DNA from: Streptomyces griseocarneus
GTDB taxonomy: Bacteria > Actinomycetota > Actinomycetes > Streptomycetales > Streptomycetaceae
Assembly: GCF_014655595.1 (NCBI RefSeq)
Contig: NZ_BNBL01000003.1
Location: forward strand, 379,877-443,876
DNA length: 64,000 nucleotides
Reading direction: 5' to 3'
Both the position numbers and the translations under genes were made by a program. Positions 38,400 through 46,266 of this stretch are shown one piece after another. The notes beneath the pieces are model-generated. The model was not told the DNA's origin. It was given only the letters and a program-made list of their open reading frames with translations, and did no database searches. Each line of letters opens with the position of its first letter. The stretch's first letter is position 1.

Positions 38400-40556
38400 T
38401 CATGGCGCGCTCCCGGGCCGGACGCCGGGGGCGTACAACGGCGTGTCGGGCCCCGGCGGACGGTCCGGATCGTCGAACAGGAGCGCGATGGAGCGCGCCC
38501 ACAAGGCCTCCGGATCGGGGAATTCGGGGTCGCCGCAGCGGATCCGGAGGTTGCGGATGCGCCGGTGGAGCCCCTCGGCGTTCCCGGCCTCGCACACGAG
38601 CGCGGCCGCCTGCTCGTGGAATTCGGCGCAATCCGTATGGCCGGTGGCGCATCTGCGCCAGATCACCACCCCGTGCCCGGCGGCCAGGGCGGCGTCCAAC
38701 GCCGTCGCGCCCGCGCCCCGGGCGACCTCGCCGCAGTACACCGGCACGGCCGCGCCGGGCGCCTCGGACAGCCGCCCGTACGCCGCGTGGCCGCCCTCCC
38801 GGCGCGGGCCGTCGTGGCCCAGCTCCGGCGCCTCGCGGCGCAGCGGTACGGCGGTCATCGGGCCGCAACTCGCCCGTTTGAAGCGCTTCTTCCACTCGGG
38901 GGTGGCGGGGTGGTCGCGGCGCTTGCGGTCCTTGAGGATCACCACGCGGCGCAGGCCGAGGGGCATGGTGCGGGGGTCGAAGCCGTCCTCGGCGGCGCCG
39001 GGCGGCGCCAGCCGCCAGTCGTCGAGCGGCTCGTCGAACAGCTCGCGCGGCAGCACCACGTGCAGCTCGGCCAGGTGTTCGCCGACGTCGCCCTGGTCGA
39101 GCGCGGCGGCGACGGGCTCGCGCAGCTTCTCTCGCAGCAGGGCCCGGGGGACGCCCTCGTCGTCGGCGTGCAGCGGGGTGACCACCCCGTCCTCGAGCAG
39201 GAGTTTGACGCGCCAGGGGTAGCGGTCGCCGTAGAGCACGGGGTCGATCTCGACGATCACATCGCCCCGGCGGCGGGTGGCGGCCCCGGCCGGGCCGGGC
39301 TCGACGTCCCGGCGCTCGGGCTTGCGCAGCTCGACCGTCCCCGGCGGGGCCGCCGCGCGCGGCGCGGCGGGCGTCATGGAACCGCCGTGCAGGATCTGCC
39401 GTATCTCCTCGCGGATGACGTACGACAGGGGCTCGGCCTCGTCGGTCAGCCATCCGCTCAGGTCGCGCAGGTGGGCCACGTCCCGGTCGTGGCCCCGGCG
39501 GCTGACGGCCGCCGCCACCCGGGCGGCGTAGAGCAGCACCGCCTCCAGCTCCAGGTCCCGCCCGCCGCCCGGCTCCCGGGCCCGGCCGGCGCCGTCGCGC
39601 AGGTCGTACAGCAGGCCCACGCCCTCCCGCCAGGTGCGCGGGTCGTGCTCGACGCCCGGGTGGTACGGCTCCTGGATCACCCGGCGCTTGGTGTCCCCGA
39701 CCAGCTGCATCACCTCGCCGGGCGTGCCGGGCGGGGTCAGTTCGGCGAGGCGGGCGAAGAGGTGGGTGCGCAGCCGGGGGGTGAAGCCGCCGGCCGGGGC
39801 CCGCAGCGCCGCCTCGCGCAGGCGCTGTTGCAGGCCGGGCCAGCTGCCGCCGGTGCCCAGGGCGCGGTAGCGGTCGTAGTGGTGGCGGTCGTGGGCGCGG
39901 ACGATCGCGTGCAGCCGGTCCCGGCCGGGCCGGTCGTCGGCGATGCGGCGCAGGGCGGTGATCGGCACGGCCAGTCCGGCGGTGTCCTTGCCGCGCCCCT
40001 TGCTGACGCCGATGACCGCTCCCCTGCCGGTGTCCACGACGGGACCGCCGGAGCAGCCGGCGACGGGGATCTCGCCGCGCAGCAGCAGGGCGCTGCCGTC
40101 GCGGCCGTCGCCGCCGCTGGCGGTGCCGAGGCCGTGGCGGGGGGCGAGCTCGCCGGTGTCCCGCGACCAGCCGTGCAGGCTGATGTCGGCGGGCACGATC
40201 GTCGAACGGTCGCTCAGCCACAGGCATTCGGCGTCGTCCGCGCCGTCCACCTCCACCAGCGCCAGGTCCGGCATGGGCCAGGGCCGGGGCGGGCGGTCGA
40301 GGTCGCCGGGGGACGGCAGGGCGAGCGCGACCCGGCCCGCGGTGGTGCGGTCCCGCCAGTCGGTGACGTCGATGACGCTCCTGCCGCGGAGCACGTCGCC
40401 ACCCCCGTTCCCCACGACATGGGCACAGGTCAGGACCCAGCCGGGGGCGATGAAGAAGCCACTGCCCCAGAACCGGGCGCCGCTTCGGTCATACCCGCCG
40501 TCGCGCTCCGAGATGCGTACGACCGCACGGCGCGCGGTCCCCTCCAGGGCGCTCAA
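38400..40556 (-). CDS. Trypsin-like protease fused to VMAP-C domain
   Basis: 718 aa. TTG 40556 is the only start compatible with the protease fold; it overlaps the upstream stop (TTGA) and has no clear ribosome site, so it probably depends on re-initiation. The N-terminal trypsin-like domain has a complete triad: H46 in LTCAHVVGN, D97 in MPDLALVEVD and S169 in AGCSGGPVVD. A helical middle region (~240-395) leads to a VMAP C-terminal domain (~435-715; EIDPVLYGDRYPWRVKLLL, LHVVLPRELFDEPLDDWRL). VMAP means vWA-MoxR-associated protein; in this ternary class the protease is the proposed effector released on activation. Confidence 0.88.
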   Translation of the reverse strand: MSALEGTARRAVVRISERDGGYDRSGARFWGSGFFIAPGWVLTCAHVVGNGGGDVLRGRSVIDVTDWRDRTTAGRVALALPSPGDLDRPPRPWPMPDLALVEVDGADDAECLWLSDRSTIVPADISLHGWSRDTGELAPRHGLGTASGGDGRDGSALLLRGEIPVAGCSGGPVVDTGRGAVIGVSKGRGKDTAGLAVPITALRRIADDRPGRDRLHAIVRAHDRHHYDRYRALGTGGSWPGLQQRLREAALRAPAGGFTPRLRTHLFARLAELTPPGTPGEVMQLVGDTKRRVIQEPYHPGVEHDPRTWREGVGLLYDLRDGAGRAREPGGGRDLELEAVLLYAARVAAAVSRRGHDRDVAHLRDLSGWLTDEAEPLSYVIREEIRQILHGGSMTPAAPRAAAPPGTVELRKPERRDVEPGPAGAATRRRGDVIVEIDPVLYGDRYPWRVKLLLEDGVVTPLHADDEGVPRALLREKLREPVAAALDQGDVGEHLAELHVVLPRELFDEPLDDWRLAPPGAAEDGFDPRTMPLGLRRVVILKDRKRRDHPATPEWKKRFKRASCGPMTAVPLRREAPELGHDGPRREGGHAAYGRLSEAPGAAVPVYCGEVARGAGATALDAALAAGHGVVIWRRCATGHTDCAEFHEQAAALVCEAGNAEGLHRRIRNLRIRCGDPEFPDPEALWARSIALLFDDPDRPPGPDTPLYAPGVRPGSAP

Positions 40557-40921
40557 GGAGCGCCGGGGGCGGCGGGCGCCCCCTGCTCGGCCCGCTCCGT
40601 CCAGCGGAGCGAGACGGTGACCGACGCCTTGCCGCTGCCGTCCGCGATGAGGCTGATCACCTGGCCCGCCTGAGCGGCCAGTTCGATGCCGAACTGCACC
40701 GTGACCTCGTGCGGCCGCGCCGCCACGAGGCCCATGCGCAGGGATCCGACGACGCCGCGCACGACCTCGGCGAGACCGCCCGCCATATCGGCCACGCGCC
40801 GGGCGGCGCTCGAGTCTTCGTACGCGCCCCCGGACGATTCCGCGAGCTCCTGTGCCTCCGTGATCCGCGCCCAGACGACCGTGCCGTCGTCGAGCCTGAC
40901 CTGAGTGATGCCCTCGGCCAC
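40553..40921 (-). CDS. Trypco1 / CU044_2847-family protein
   Basis: 122 aa, GTG start with GGGGGTGG upstream. It has the short beta-rich fold of the trypsin-co-occurring family (VRLDDGTVVWARI near the N-terminus, VTVQFGIELAAQAGQV in the middle, ASVTVSLRWTE near the end). Members occur directly upstream of trypsin-like conflict proteases and are thought to regulate or be cleaved by them. It heads the seven-gene minus-strand array and overlaps the protease gene by 4 nt. Confidence 0.85.
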   Translation of the reverse strand: MAEGITQVRLDDGTVVWARITEAQELAESSGGAYEDSSAARRVADMAGGLAEVVRGVVGSLRMGLVAARPHEVTVQFGIELAAQAGQVISLIADGSGKASVTVSLRWTERAEQGAPAAPGAP

Positions 40922-41158
40922 GCGCCACCCCCGTTACCGCGTCCGCGGCCGGTCGCCGCGGATGTCCCCGTCGCTGCCGTTGTCGCCGGTGCCGCCGCTG
41001 CGGGCGGTGTCGCCGTTGCCGGCGTTACCGGCGCGAGTGAGGCAGCAGGCTAGTCCTCTGATCGCACCGGCGCGAGAGGTCGTGGCCAAGGCCGGGGGGA
41101 CCGCCGCCTATCCTGGGCTGAACCGCAGACCCGCCCACCATCCCCAACGGAGATCACG
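40922..41158. other. Intergenic region between the conflict array and the DUF6104 gene
   Basis: 237 nt separating divergent genes. It must carry the promoter of the seven-gene array. The first ~120 nt are a low-complexity GCCG-rich run; I see no clear promoter hexamers or inverted repeat. Confidence 0.4.
41149..41152 (+). promoter_or_regulatory. Ribosome site deciding the TTG start of the DUF6104 gene
   Basis: GGAG, 6 nt before TTG 41159. Confidence 0.6.
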
Positions 41159-41338
41159 TTGTACTTCACCGACCGCGGCATCGAGGAGCTGGAGAACCGG
41201 CGCGGCGAGGAGGAGGTCTCGCTCGGCTGGGTGGCCGAGCGCCTGCGCGAGTTCGTCGACCTCAACCCCGACTTCGAGGTCCCGGTCGAGCGCCTCGCGA
41301 CGTGGCTGGCCCGGCTGGACGACGAGGACGACGAGTAG
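41159..41338 (+). CDS. DUF6104-family small protein
   Basis: 59 aa from a TTG at 41159. The start YFTDRGIEELENRRGEEEV and the acidic ending LARLDDEDDE match the DUF6104 family, which is highly conserved in Streptomyces and of unknown function. The protein is helical and strongly acidic. The gene stands alone between the conflict array and a convergent unknown gene. Translation reads unbroken from TTG to TAG 41336-41338. Confidence 0.9.
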   Translation: MYFTDRGIEELENRRGEEEVSLGWVAERLREFVDLNPDFEVPVERLATWLARLDDEDDE

Positions 41339-41428
41339 TCCGTCCCCCGGGCGCCGAGCCCGTCCCCTCGGACGAACGGTCCGTCCCTTTGGCCGGACCG
41401 TCCCCACTTCTCCCGGGCGCGCGGGGCG

Positions 41429-42271
41429 CTACACCCCACTCCCCCGCGTCCCGCGCGAGCGCCACGCGTCGTAGGCGATCGTCAGCGCCCCGTCCGCGAC
41501 GAGCAACGCGCCCGCCGCCGACCAGCGCCGCCGTGAGCGGGCACCCCGCCGGGCGAGGACCAGCAGCGAGACGCCCGCCGCGATCTCGGCGGCCCCCAGG
41601 GCCCGCGCCTTGGGACCCCGTATCCACTCCCCCATGAACCCCTGCTCGGACGCGTCGAGCCCGCCACGCACCGCCTCCCGCCAGCCGGGCCACTCGACCG
41701 CCTCGGCCTCCGGCGCCGTCTCGGCCGCCGTGCGCAGCGCCTCCGCGCCCGCACCGGGGGCGAGCCCGGGCGGCAGGTGCAGGCCCGAGCGCGCCAGCAC
41801 CGCGATCACCCCGAGCACGCGCGCCGCCGCGTCGGCGTCGGAGTCCGGCCGGGTCAGCCGGTCGAATGCCTCGGCGTCCAGCACCGGGTCCAGGCCCAGC
41901 CGGGCGCGCAGGGCGGTCATCGCGCCCTCCTCGCCCACCGGCGCGCCGTCGGCGAGCCAGGTGTAGCCGACCGTGCGGCGGAAGCCCGCCGCCACCACGA
42001 AGCCCGCGCCCTCCTCGTCCCACCACAGCCCCACCGCCGGCCAGGACTCGGCGACCGTCAGGGCGTGCGCCCACTCGGCCGTGACGGCGGCGAGGTGGCT
42101 GCCCTCCTGCCGCCAGGCCTCCTCCGCCGGCACCAGCACGCTCCAGTCCTCGCCGGCGGGGGCGAGGAGCAGCGGCTCGCGCAGGAGCTGCGCGGACGGA
42201 CGGACACGGTCGGGCTCGGCCCGGCAGAGCAGCAGTACCCCCGCCGCCCGGCTGTGATCAGTAGCGGACAT
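41429..42271 (-). CDS. Hypothetical protein with C-terminal membrane segments
   Basis: 280 aa. Residues ~1-150 are soluble and alpha/beta (SVLVPAEEAW, AVGLWWDEEGAGFVVAAGF). Residues ~220-240 (AAEIAAGVSLLVLA) and ~248-265 (AAGALLVADGALTIAYDAW) look like two membrane helices, followed by a short basic tail. I do not recognise the family. It is divergent from the DUF4097-PadR operon across 111 nt that hold the candidate PadR operator, so it may share that control. Confidence 0.75.
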   Translation of the reverse strand: MSATDHSRAAGVLLLCRAEPDRVRPSAQLLREPLLLAPAGEDWSVLVPAEEAWRQEGSHLAAVTAEWAHALTVAESWPAVGLWWDEEGAGFVVAAGFRRTVGYTWLADGAPVGEEGAMTALRARLGLDPVLDAEAFDRLTRPDSDADAAARVLGVIAVLARSGLHLPPGLAPGAGAEALRTAAETAPEAEAVEWPGWREAVRGGLDASEQGFMGEWIRGPKARALGAAEIAAGVSLLVLARRGARSRRRWSAAGALLVADGALTIAYDAWRSRGTRGSGV

Positions 42272-42300
42272 GCGTCAACGCTAAGCCACCCGGACGACGC

Positions 42301-42356
42301 TTGACTTCCCGAGGACGCGATATATCGTGTTTAGCGACAGACGCGATATGTTGCGT
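42301..42356 (+). promoter_or_regulatory. Candidate promoter with PadR-type operators
   Basis: A -35-like TTGACT (42301-42306) and a -10-like TATCGT (42323-42328) 16 nt apart. They overlap a near-palindrome ACGCGATATATCGTGT (42315-42330), and the 10-mer GACGCGATAT repeats 26 bp on (42314 and 42340), where a second imperfect palindrome ACGCGATATGTTGCGT lies. AT-rich palindromes of this sort are typical PadR sites, and a PadR gene is in the operon, so autorepression is likely. Confidence 0.55.
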
Positions 42357-42382
42357 CCCGTCCACCCGCAGAGGAGCCCGGA

Positions 42383-43246
42383 ATGTCGGACCGGTCCGAG
42401 TGGTCACTCACCGCGCCGCAGAAGCTCACCTTCGAGGAGCCCGTCACGGCCCTGAACGTGCGCGTCGTCGGCGGCACCGTCAACGTCGTCGGCACGGACG
42501 GCGGGCCGGCCGGCCTGGAGCTGTCCGCGATCGACGGCCCGCCCCTGATCGTCACCCGCCAGGGCGGCACGCTCACCGTCGCGTACGAGGACCTGCCCTG
42601 GCAGAACTTCCTCAAGTGGTTCGACCGCAAGGGGTGGAAGCGCAGCGTCACGGTGACGCTCACCGTGCCGACCGCCACCCGGGTCGAGCTCGGCGTCGTC
42701 GGCGCGAACGCCGTGGTCTCCGGGATCACCGGCGCCACGGACGTACGCGGCGTCACCGGTGACACCACGCTCGTCGGCGTGCGCGGGGACGTCCGCGCGG
42801 AGACCGTCTCGGGCCACCTCCAGGCCCAGGCGCTCGGCGGCGGCCTGCGCTTCAACTCCGTCTCCGGCGACCTCACCCTCATCGAGAGCGCGAGCGCCTC
42901 GGTCAAGGCCGAGACCGTCAGCGGCGACATGACGGTCGACCTGTCCGCCGGCGCCCCGGCCCACCCCACGCTGGAGCTGACCAGCGTCTCCGGCGAGGTC
43001 GCCGTCCGGCTGCCGCACCCGGTGGACGCCGAGGTGAACGCCAACACCACCAGCGGCCGGCTCTCCTGCGCCTTCGACGACCTGCGGGTCAGCGGCCAGT
43101 GGGGCGCCAAGCGCATCACCGGCCGGCTCGGCGCGGGCCACGGCCGGCTCAAGGTCACCACCATCTCGGGCGCGGTGGCGCTGCTGCGGCGGCCCCCGTC
43201 CCCGGAGGACGTCGCCGACGTCCCCGTCCAGGGAAAGGTCCTCTGA
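42383..43246 (+). CDS. DUF4097-family beta-helix protein
   Basis: 287 aa, ATG behind GAGGAG. It consists of repeated short beta strands with a ~20-residue period (VVSGITGATDV, RGVTGDTTLVGVRGDV, AETVSGHLQAQ, FNSVSGDLTL, AETVSGDMTVDLS), the DUF4097 beta-solenoid pattern. There is no signal peptide. Such proteins frequently accompany PadR regulators in actinobacteria and may respond to envelope or membrane stress; the biochemical role is unknown. Its TGA overlaps the padR ATG (TGATG). Confidence 0.9.
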   Translation: MSDRSEWSLTAPQKLTFEEPVTALNVRVVGGTVNVVGTDGGPAGLELSAIDGPPLIVTRQGGTLTVAYEDLPWQNFLKWFDRKGWKRSVTVTLTVPTATRVELGVVGANAVVSGITGATDVRGVTGDTTLVGVRGDVRAETVSGHLQAQALGGGLRFNSVSGDLTLIESASASVKAETVSGDMTVDLSAGAPAHPTLELTSVSGEVAVRLPHPVDAEVNANTTSGRLSCAFDDLRVSGQWGAKRITGRLGAGHGRLKVTTISGAVALLRRPPSPEDVADVPVQGKVL

Positions 43247-44229
43247 TGCCTCCCGTCTTCGCCCACGGCCGGCTGCGGCTGTACCTGCTCAAGCTCCTCG
43301 ACGAGTCCCCGCGCCACGGCTACGAGGTCATCCGGCTGCTGGAGGAGCGCTTCCAGGGGCTGTACGCACCCTCGGCCGGCACCGTCTACCCGCGCCTGGC
43401 CAAGCTGGAGGCCGAGGGGCTCGTCACCCACACCAGTGAAGGCGGGCGCAAGGTCTACTCCCTCACCGACGCCGGGCGCGCCGAACTGGCCGAGCGCCAG
43501 GGCGAACTGGCCGACCTCGAGCTCGAGATCCGCGAGTCCGTCGCCGCGCTCGCCGCCGACATCCGCGAGGACGTCCGGGGCGCGGCGGGCGACCTGCGGC
43601 GGGAGATGCGCGAGGCCGCGCGCCAGGCCCGCGCCGGCACCACTGCCGACGGCCACCCCGGTGACTACTTCGCGACGGCGAAGGAAGAGCTGCGCAAGGC
43701 CAAGGAGGAGTGGAAGGAGCAGGCCCGCCGGGCGAAGGAGGACAGTCACCGCGCCCGCGAGGAGGCCCACAGCGCCCGCCGCCAGGCCCGCGCCGCCCAG
43801 GAGCACGCCCGCGAGGAGATGCTGCGCATCCAGGAGCGCGTACGCGAGCAGATGCGCGAGCACGCCCGCAAGGGCGACTGGCCCGCCGGCCTGGTCGAGG
43901 GCTTCGGCGCCCTGGCCCGGGAGCTCGGGGCGCTGGCCGGCCAGGCCGCCCGCACGGAACCCTCCCCCGTGACCGTCACGGTCGAGCGCACCGACCGCGA
44001 CGAGCCGGCCGCGGACGGGATCCCGCTGCCCGACTGGGCCACGGCCGACGACGCGTTCTCCAAGGACCCGGCCCGCGACCTCGACCGTCTGCTGGATCGT
44101 TTCCGCGACGAGGTGCGCGACGCGGCCCGCGACCACGGGGTGACGGCCGATCAGCTGGCCGAGGCCCGCCGCCACCTGGCGGCCGCCGCCGCCCGCGTCG
44201 GGGCGCTGCTGCGGGAGCCGCGGGGCTGA
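43246..44229 (+). CDS. PadR-family transcriptional regulator with long helical C-terminus
   Basis: 327 aa. A PadR winged helix occupies residues ~5-85: LRLYLLKLLDESPRHGYEVI, YPRLAKLEAEGLV, then the wing VYSLTDAG. The following ~160 residues are a very charged coiled coil (KAKEEWKEQARRAKEDSHRA), longer than in classical PadR proteins, and the C-terminal ~60 residues form another helical part. It is translationally coupled to the DUF4097 gene. Palindromes upstream of that gene are probably its own binding sites. Confidence 0.92.
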   Translation: MPPVFAHGRLRLYLLKLLDESPRHGYEVIRLLEERFQGLYAPSAGTVYPRLAKLEAEGLVTHTSEGGRKVYSLTDAGRAELAERQGELADLELEIRESVAALAADIREDVRGAAGDLRREMREAARQARAGTTADGHPGDYFATAKEELRKAKEEWKEQARRAKEDSHRAREEAHSARRQARAAQEHAREEMLRIQERVREQMREHARKGDWPAGLVEGFGALARELGALAGQAARTEPSPVTVTVERTDRDEPAADGIPLPDWATADDAFSKDPARDLDRLLDRFRDEVRDAARDHGVTADQLAEARRHLAAAAARVGALLREPRG

Positions 44230-44271
44230 GGGAGCGGCGGGCCCGAGGCGGGACCGAAGGAGTGGGAGCGG

Positions 44272-45048
44272 TCAGGCGGCGAGCTCGGCCGCGACCATCT
44301 TCTCCATGGGGTCGGCCGCCGCGCCGCCCGCGACGACCATCGCGCCGACGACCGCGACGCCCATGATGACGCTCCCCAGCCACACCATCGTGTCGGCCGG
44401 CAGCGTGTAGGCGCCGACGACCCGGGCGACGGACTCGGCCAGCAGGGCACCGCCCCACACCGCCGAGAAGGTCCGCTCGGCACGCCGGAAACGGGCGGAC
44501 CGGACCATCAGCCGGTCCCAGGCGGCGCTCTTGGCGGCGTCCCCGCGCGTGACCCACGGCCGCAGGCCCGCGGTCATCAGCGGCCGCCCGGCCAGGACGG
44601 ACAGCAGCACCGCCACGCCGACCACACCGCTCCCGGCGCTCTCCTTGGCGAGCATCAGGCGGACGTCACCGGTGACCGTGGTGAGCAGCAGGCCCAGGGC
44701 ATTGACGGTCAGGATCAGGGCCGCGAGACCGTTGAGCCGGCGGTCCCTGACGAGCCCCCAGACGGTGCGCAGGGCCGGCAGCGCACTGCTCCAGGCCAGC
44801 GCGGCGAAGGTGCTCATGCCGAAGCCCTCGCGCAGCGCGTAGTACGCCGCCATGGGCAGGAGCGCGTCCACGACCAGCGGCGCCAGGCTCTGCACCACCG
44901 CCCGGCGCCGGTCGGCCGCGCTCGCCGCGGCCGGCGCGTGGTCCGTCGCCGTGGCCGCAGCCGGAGCCGCGACCGCATTCGTGGCCGCGTCCGTGGCCGC
45001 CGTGGCCTGTGCCGCAAAGGTGTCCGTCGTCGCCGTGACCGTCCGCAT
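44272..45048 (-). CDS. VC0807-family integral membrane protein
   Basis: 258 aa, ATG 45048 with GGGGAGG upstream. An Ala/Thr-rich N-terminus of ~45 residues precedes about six hydrophobic helices, including SLAPLVVDALLPMAAYYALR, LAALILTVNALGLLLTTV, GVVGVAVLLSVL and MVWLGSVIMGVAVVGAMVVA. A conserved-looking R-x-W (LRPWVTRG) lies near the middle. The layout fits the VC0807 family, whose function is unknown. It stands convergent with padR. Confidence 0.75.
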   Translation of the reverse strand: MRTVTATTDTFAAQATAATDAATNAVAAPAAATATDHAPAAASAADRRRAVVQSLAPLVVDALLPMAAYYALREGFGMSTFAALAWSSALPALRTVWGLVRDRRLNGLAALILTVNALGLLLTTVTGDVRLMLAKESAGSGVVGVAVLLSVLAGRPLMTAGLRPWVTRGDAAKSAAWDRLMVRSARFRRAERTFSAVWGGALLAESVARVVGAYTLPADTMVWLGSVIMGVAVVGAMVVAGGAAADPMEKMVAAELAA

Positions 45049-45199
45049 GGTGGGCCTCCCCCGTGAGTCGTACGGGCCCCTTTCCGGAGCCACGTACAGC
45101 ATCACGACAAAGGCCCCCGCCGCGGCAGAGCAGACCGTCCACTGCTCGGCATGACTTTTGTCAGGCCCCGGGCCATGACCGAACGCCACCTGCCCGCAC

Positions 45200-45270
45200 G
45201 AACGACCGCGCCCGGACCATCGTGCGATGGTCCGGGCGCGGTCGCGTGGCCTGCGTCAGGCCTTCTTCGT
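45200..45270 (-). ncRNA. Possible s-SodF-like small RNA from the sodN 3' UTR
   Basis: In S. coelicolor a ~90-nt RNA processed from the sodN 3' UTR represses sodF. The same place here (end of sodN, short spacer and terminal hairpin) could yield one. Between the stop and the hairpin I do not see a CCUCC-type stretch able to cover a ribosome site, so complementarity to sodF is unproven. Ends are approximate. Confidence 0.25.
45204..45243 (-). terminator. Strong hairpin in the sodN 3' untranslated region
   Basis: Perfect 17-bp stem (GACCGCGCCCGGACCAT and complement) around a 6-nt loop, 13 nt past the sodN stop. Confidence 0.85.
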
Positions 45271-45651
45271 CTCCCAGAAGATCCGGTCGATCTCGGCGAT
45301 GAGCTCCAGCGCCTTCTCGCCCGTCTTCGGGTCCGTCGACGCCTTGGCGGCGCTCAGGGCCTTCAGGGTGTCGTTGACCAGCTGGTGCAGCTGGGGGTAC
45401 TTCTCGAAGTGCGGCGGCTTGAAGTAGTCGCTCCACAGCACCGAGACGTGGTGCTTGGCCAGCTCCGCGCGCTGCTCCTTGATGATCGTGGCGCGGGCGC
45501 GGAAGTGCGCGTCCTCGTTGGCCAGGTACTTCTCCTGGACGGCCTTGACCGACTCGGCCTCGATGCGGGCCTGGGCCGGGTCGTACACACCGCAGGGCAG
45601 GTCGCAGTGGGCGCTGACCTTCACCTTGGGGGCGAACAGGCGGGAGAGCAT
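45256..45651 (-). CDS. sodN: Nickel superoxide dismutase
   Basis: 131 aa. The first 14 residues (MLSRLFAPKVKVSA) form the propeptide, removed by SodX to expose H15 of HCDLPCGVY, the nickel hook with ligands His1, Cys2 and Cys6 of the mature chain. The rest (KEQRAELAKHHVSVLWSDYF, KPPHFEKYP, DRIFWETKKA) is almost residue-for-residue the known streptomycete SodN. A cytoplasmic homohexamer, it converts superoxide to oxygen and hydrogen peroxide. The partner peptidase gene sodX is divergent, 147 nt away. Confidence 0.98.
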   Translation of the reverse strand: MLSRLFAPKVKVSAHCDLPCGVYDPAQARIEAESVKAVQEKYLANEDAHFRARATIIKEQRAELAKHHVSVLWSDYFKPPHFEKYPQLHQLVNDTLKALSAAKASTDPKTGEKALELIAEIDRIFWETKKA

Positions 45652-45786
45652 GTGCTGTCCTTCCTCGTGATCGTCTTCTCAGGTGCGAGATTACTCGGTG
45701 TGGGAAGGCTTTTCTCGGGTGCCCCGGGGGGCTTAGGACAAAAGTCCAGTGTCAGTCTGGGACTGGGTGGTGGAAGGAACGGACAC

Positions 45787-45793
45787 GGAGGTG
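45787..45793 (+). promoter_or_regulatory. Ribosome site deciding the GTG start of sodX
   Basis: GGAGGTG, 5 nt before GTG 45799. The open frame extends ~650 nt further upstream without such a site. Confidence 0.75.
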
Positions 45794-45798
45794 CCGCG

Positions 45799-46266
45799 GT
45801 GCAGGAGCAGGTGGACGAACGCGGGCACGAGCTGGACCGTGAGCGTCGCGGACTGCTGCGGATCGGGATGGCGGAGGTCTACAACCCGTCGATGGTCCCG
45901 ACGCTGACCCCCGGGGACCAGTTGGTCGTGCGGTACGGGGCGGTGGTGCGACCGGGTGACGTGGTGGTGATGCGGCATCCGTTCCGCCAGGACCTGCTGA
46001 TCGTCAAGCGCGCGGTGGAGCGGCGCGCGGGCGGCTGGTGGGTGACGGGCGACAACCCGTTGGTGGAGAACGACAGCCGCGAGTTCGGCACGGTGCCGGA
46101 CGAGTTCGTGGTGGCCCGCGCCTGGGTGCGGCTGCGCCGGCCGCCGGAGCGCGGTCAGCGGTCGGCGGCGGCGCTGCTGTCGTGGGCGGCGTCGGCGGTG
46201 CGGCCCGTACGGTCCTCCGTGCGCTCCTCCGAGCGGCCGTTCCCCAGGCGCTTGCGGGCGCGGTAG
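45799..46266 (+). CDS. sodX: Nickel-type superoxide dismutase maturation peptidase
   Basis: 155 aa, S26 (signal-peptidase-like) fold without a membrane anchor. The serine nucleophile is in YNPSMVPTL (~residue 31) and the general base Lys in LLIVKRAV (~residue 75), followed by GDNP. It removes the SodN propeptide so that nickel can be bound. The last ~40 residues are Ser/Arg-rich, and 112 nt of the 3' end overlap the convergent CGNR regulator gene, so this tail is partly dictated by the opposite strand. Confidence 0.93.
   Translation: MQEQVDERGHELDRERRGLLRIGMAEVYNPSMVPTLTPGDQLVVRYGAVVRPGDVVVMRHPFRQDLLIVKRAVERRAGGWWVTGDNPLVENDSREFGTVPDEFVVARAWVRLRRPPERGQRSAAALLSWAASAVRPVRSSVRSSERPFPRRLRAR

Noticed and set aside
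33497..41053. Search for a radical SAM enzyme, transposase, integrase or tRNA attachment site around the conflict array
   Set aside because: None was found on either strand; all open frames of adequate quality are accounted for by the listed genes.
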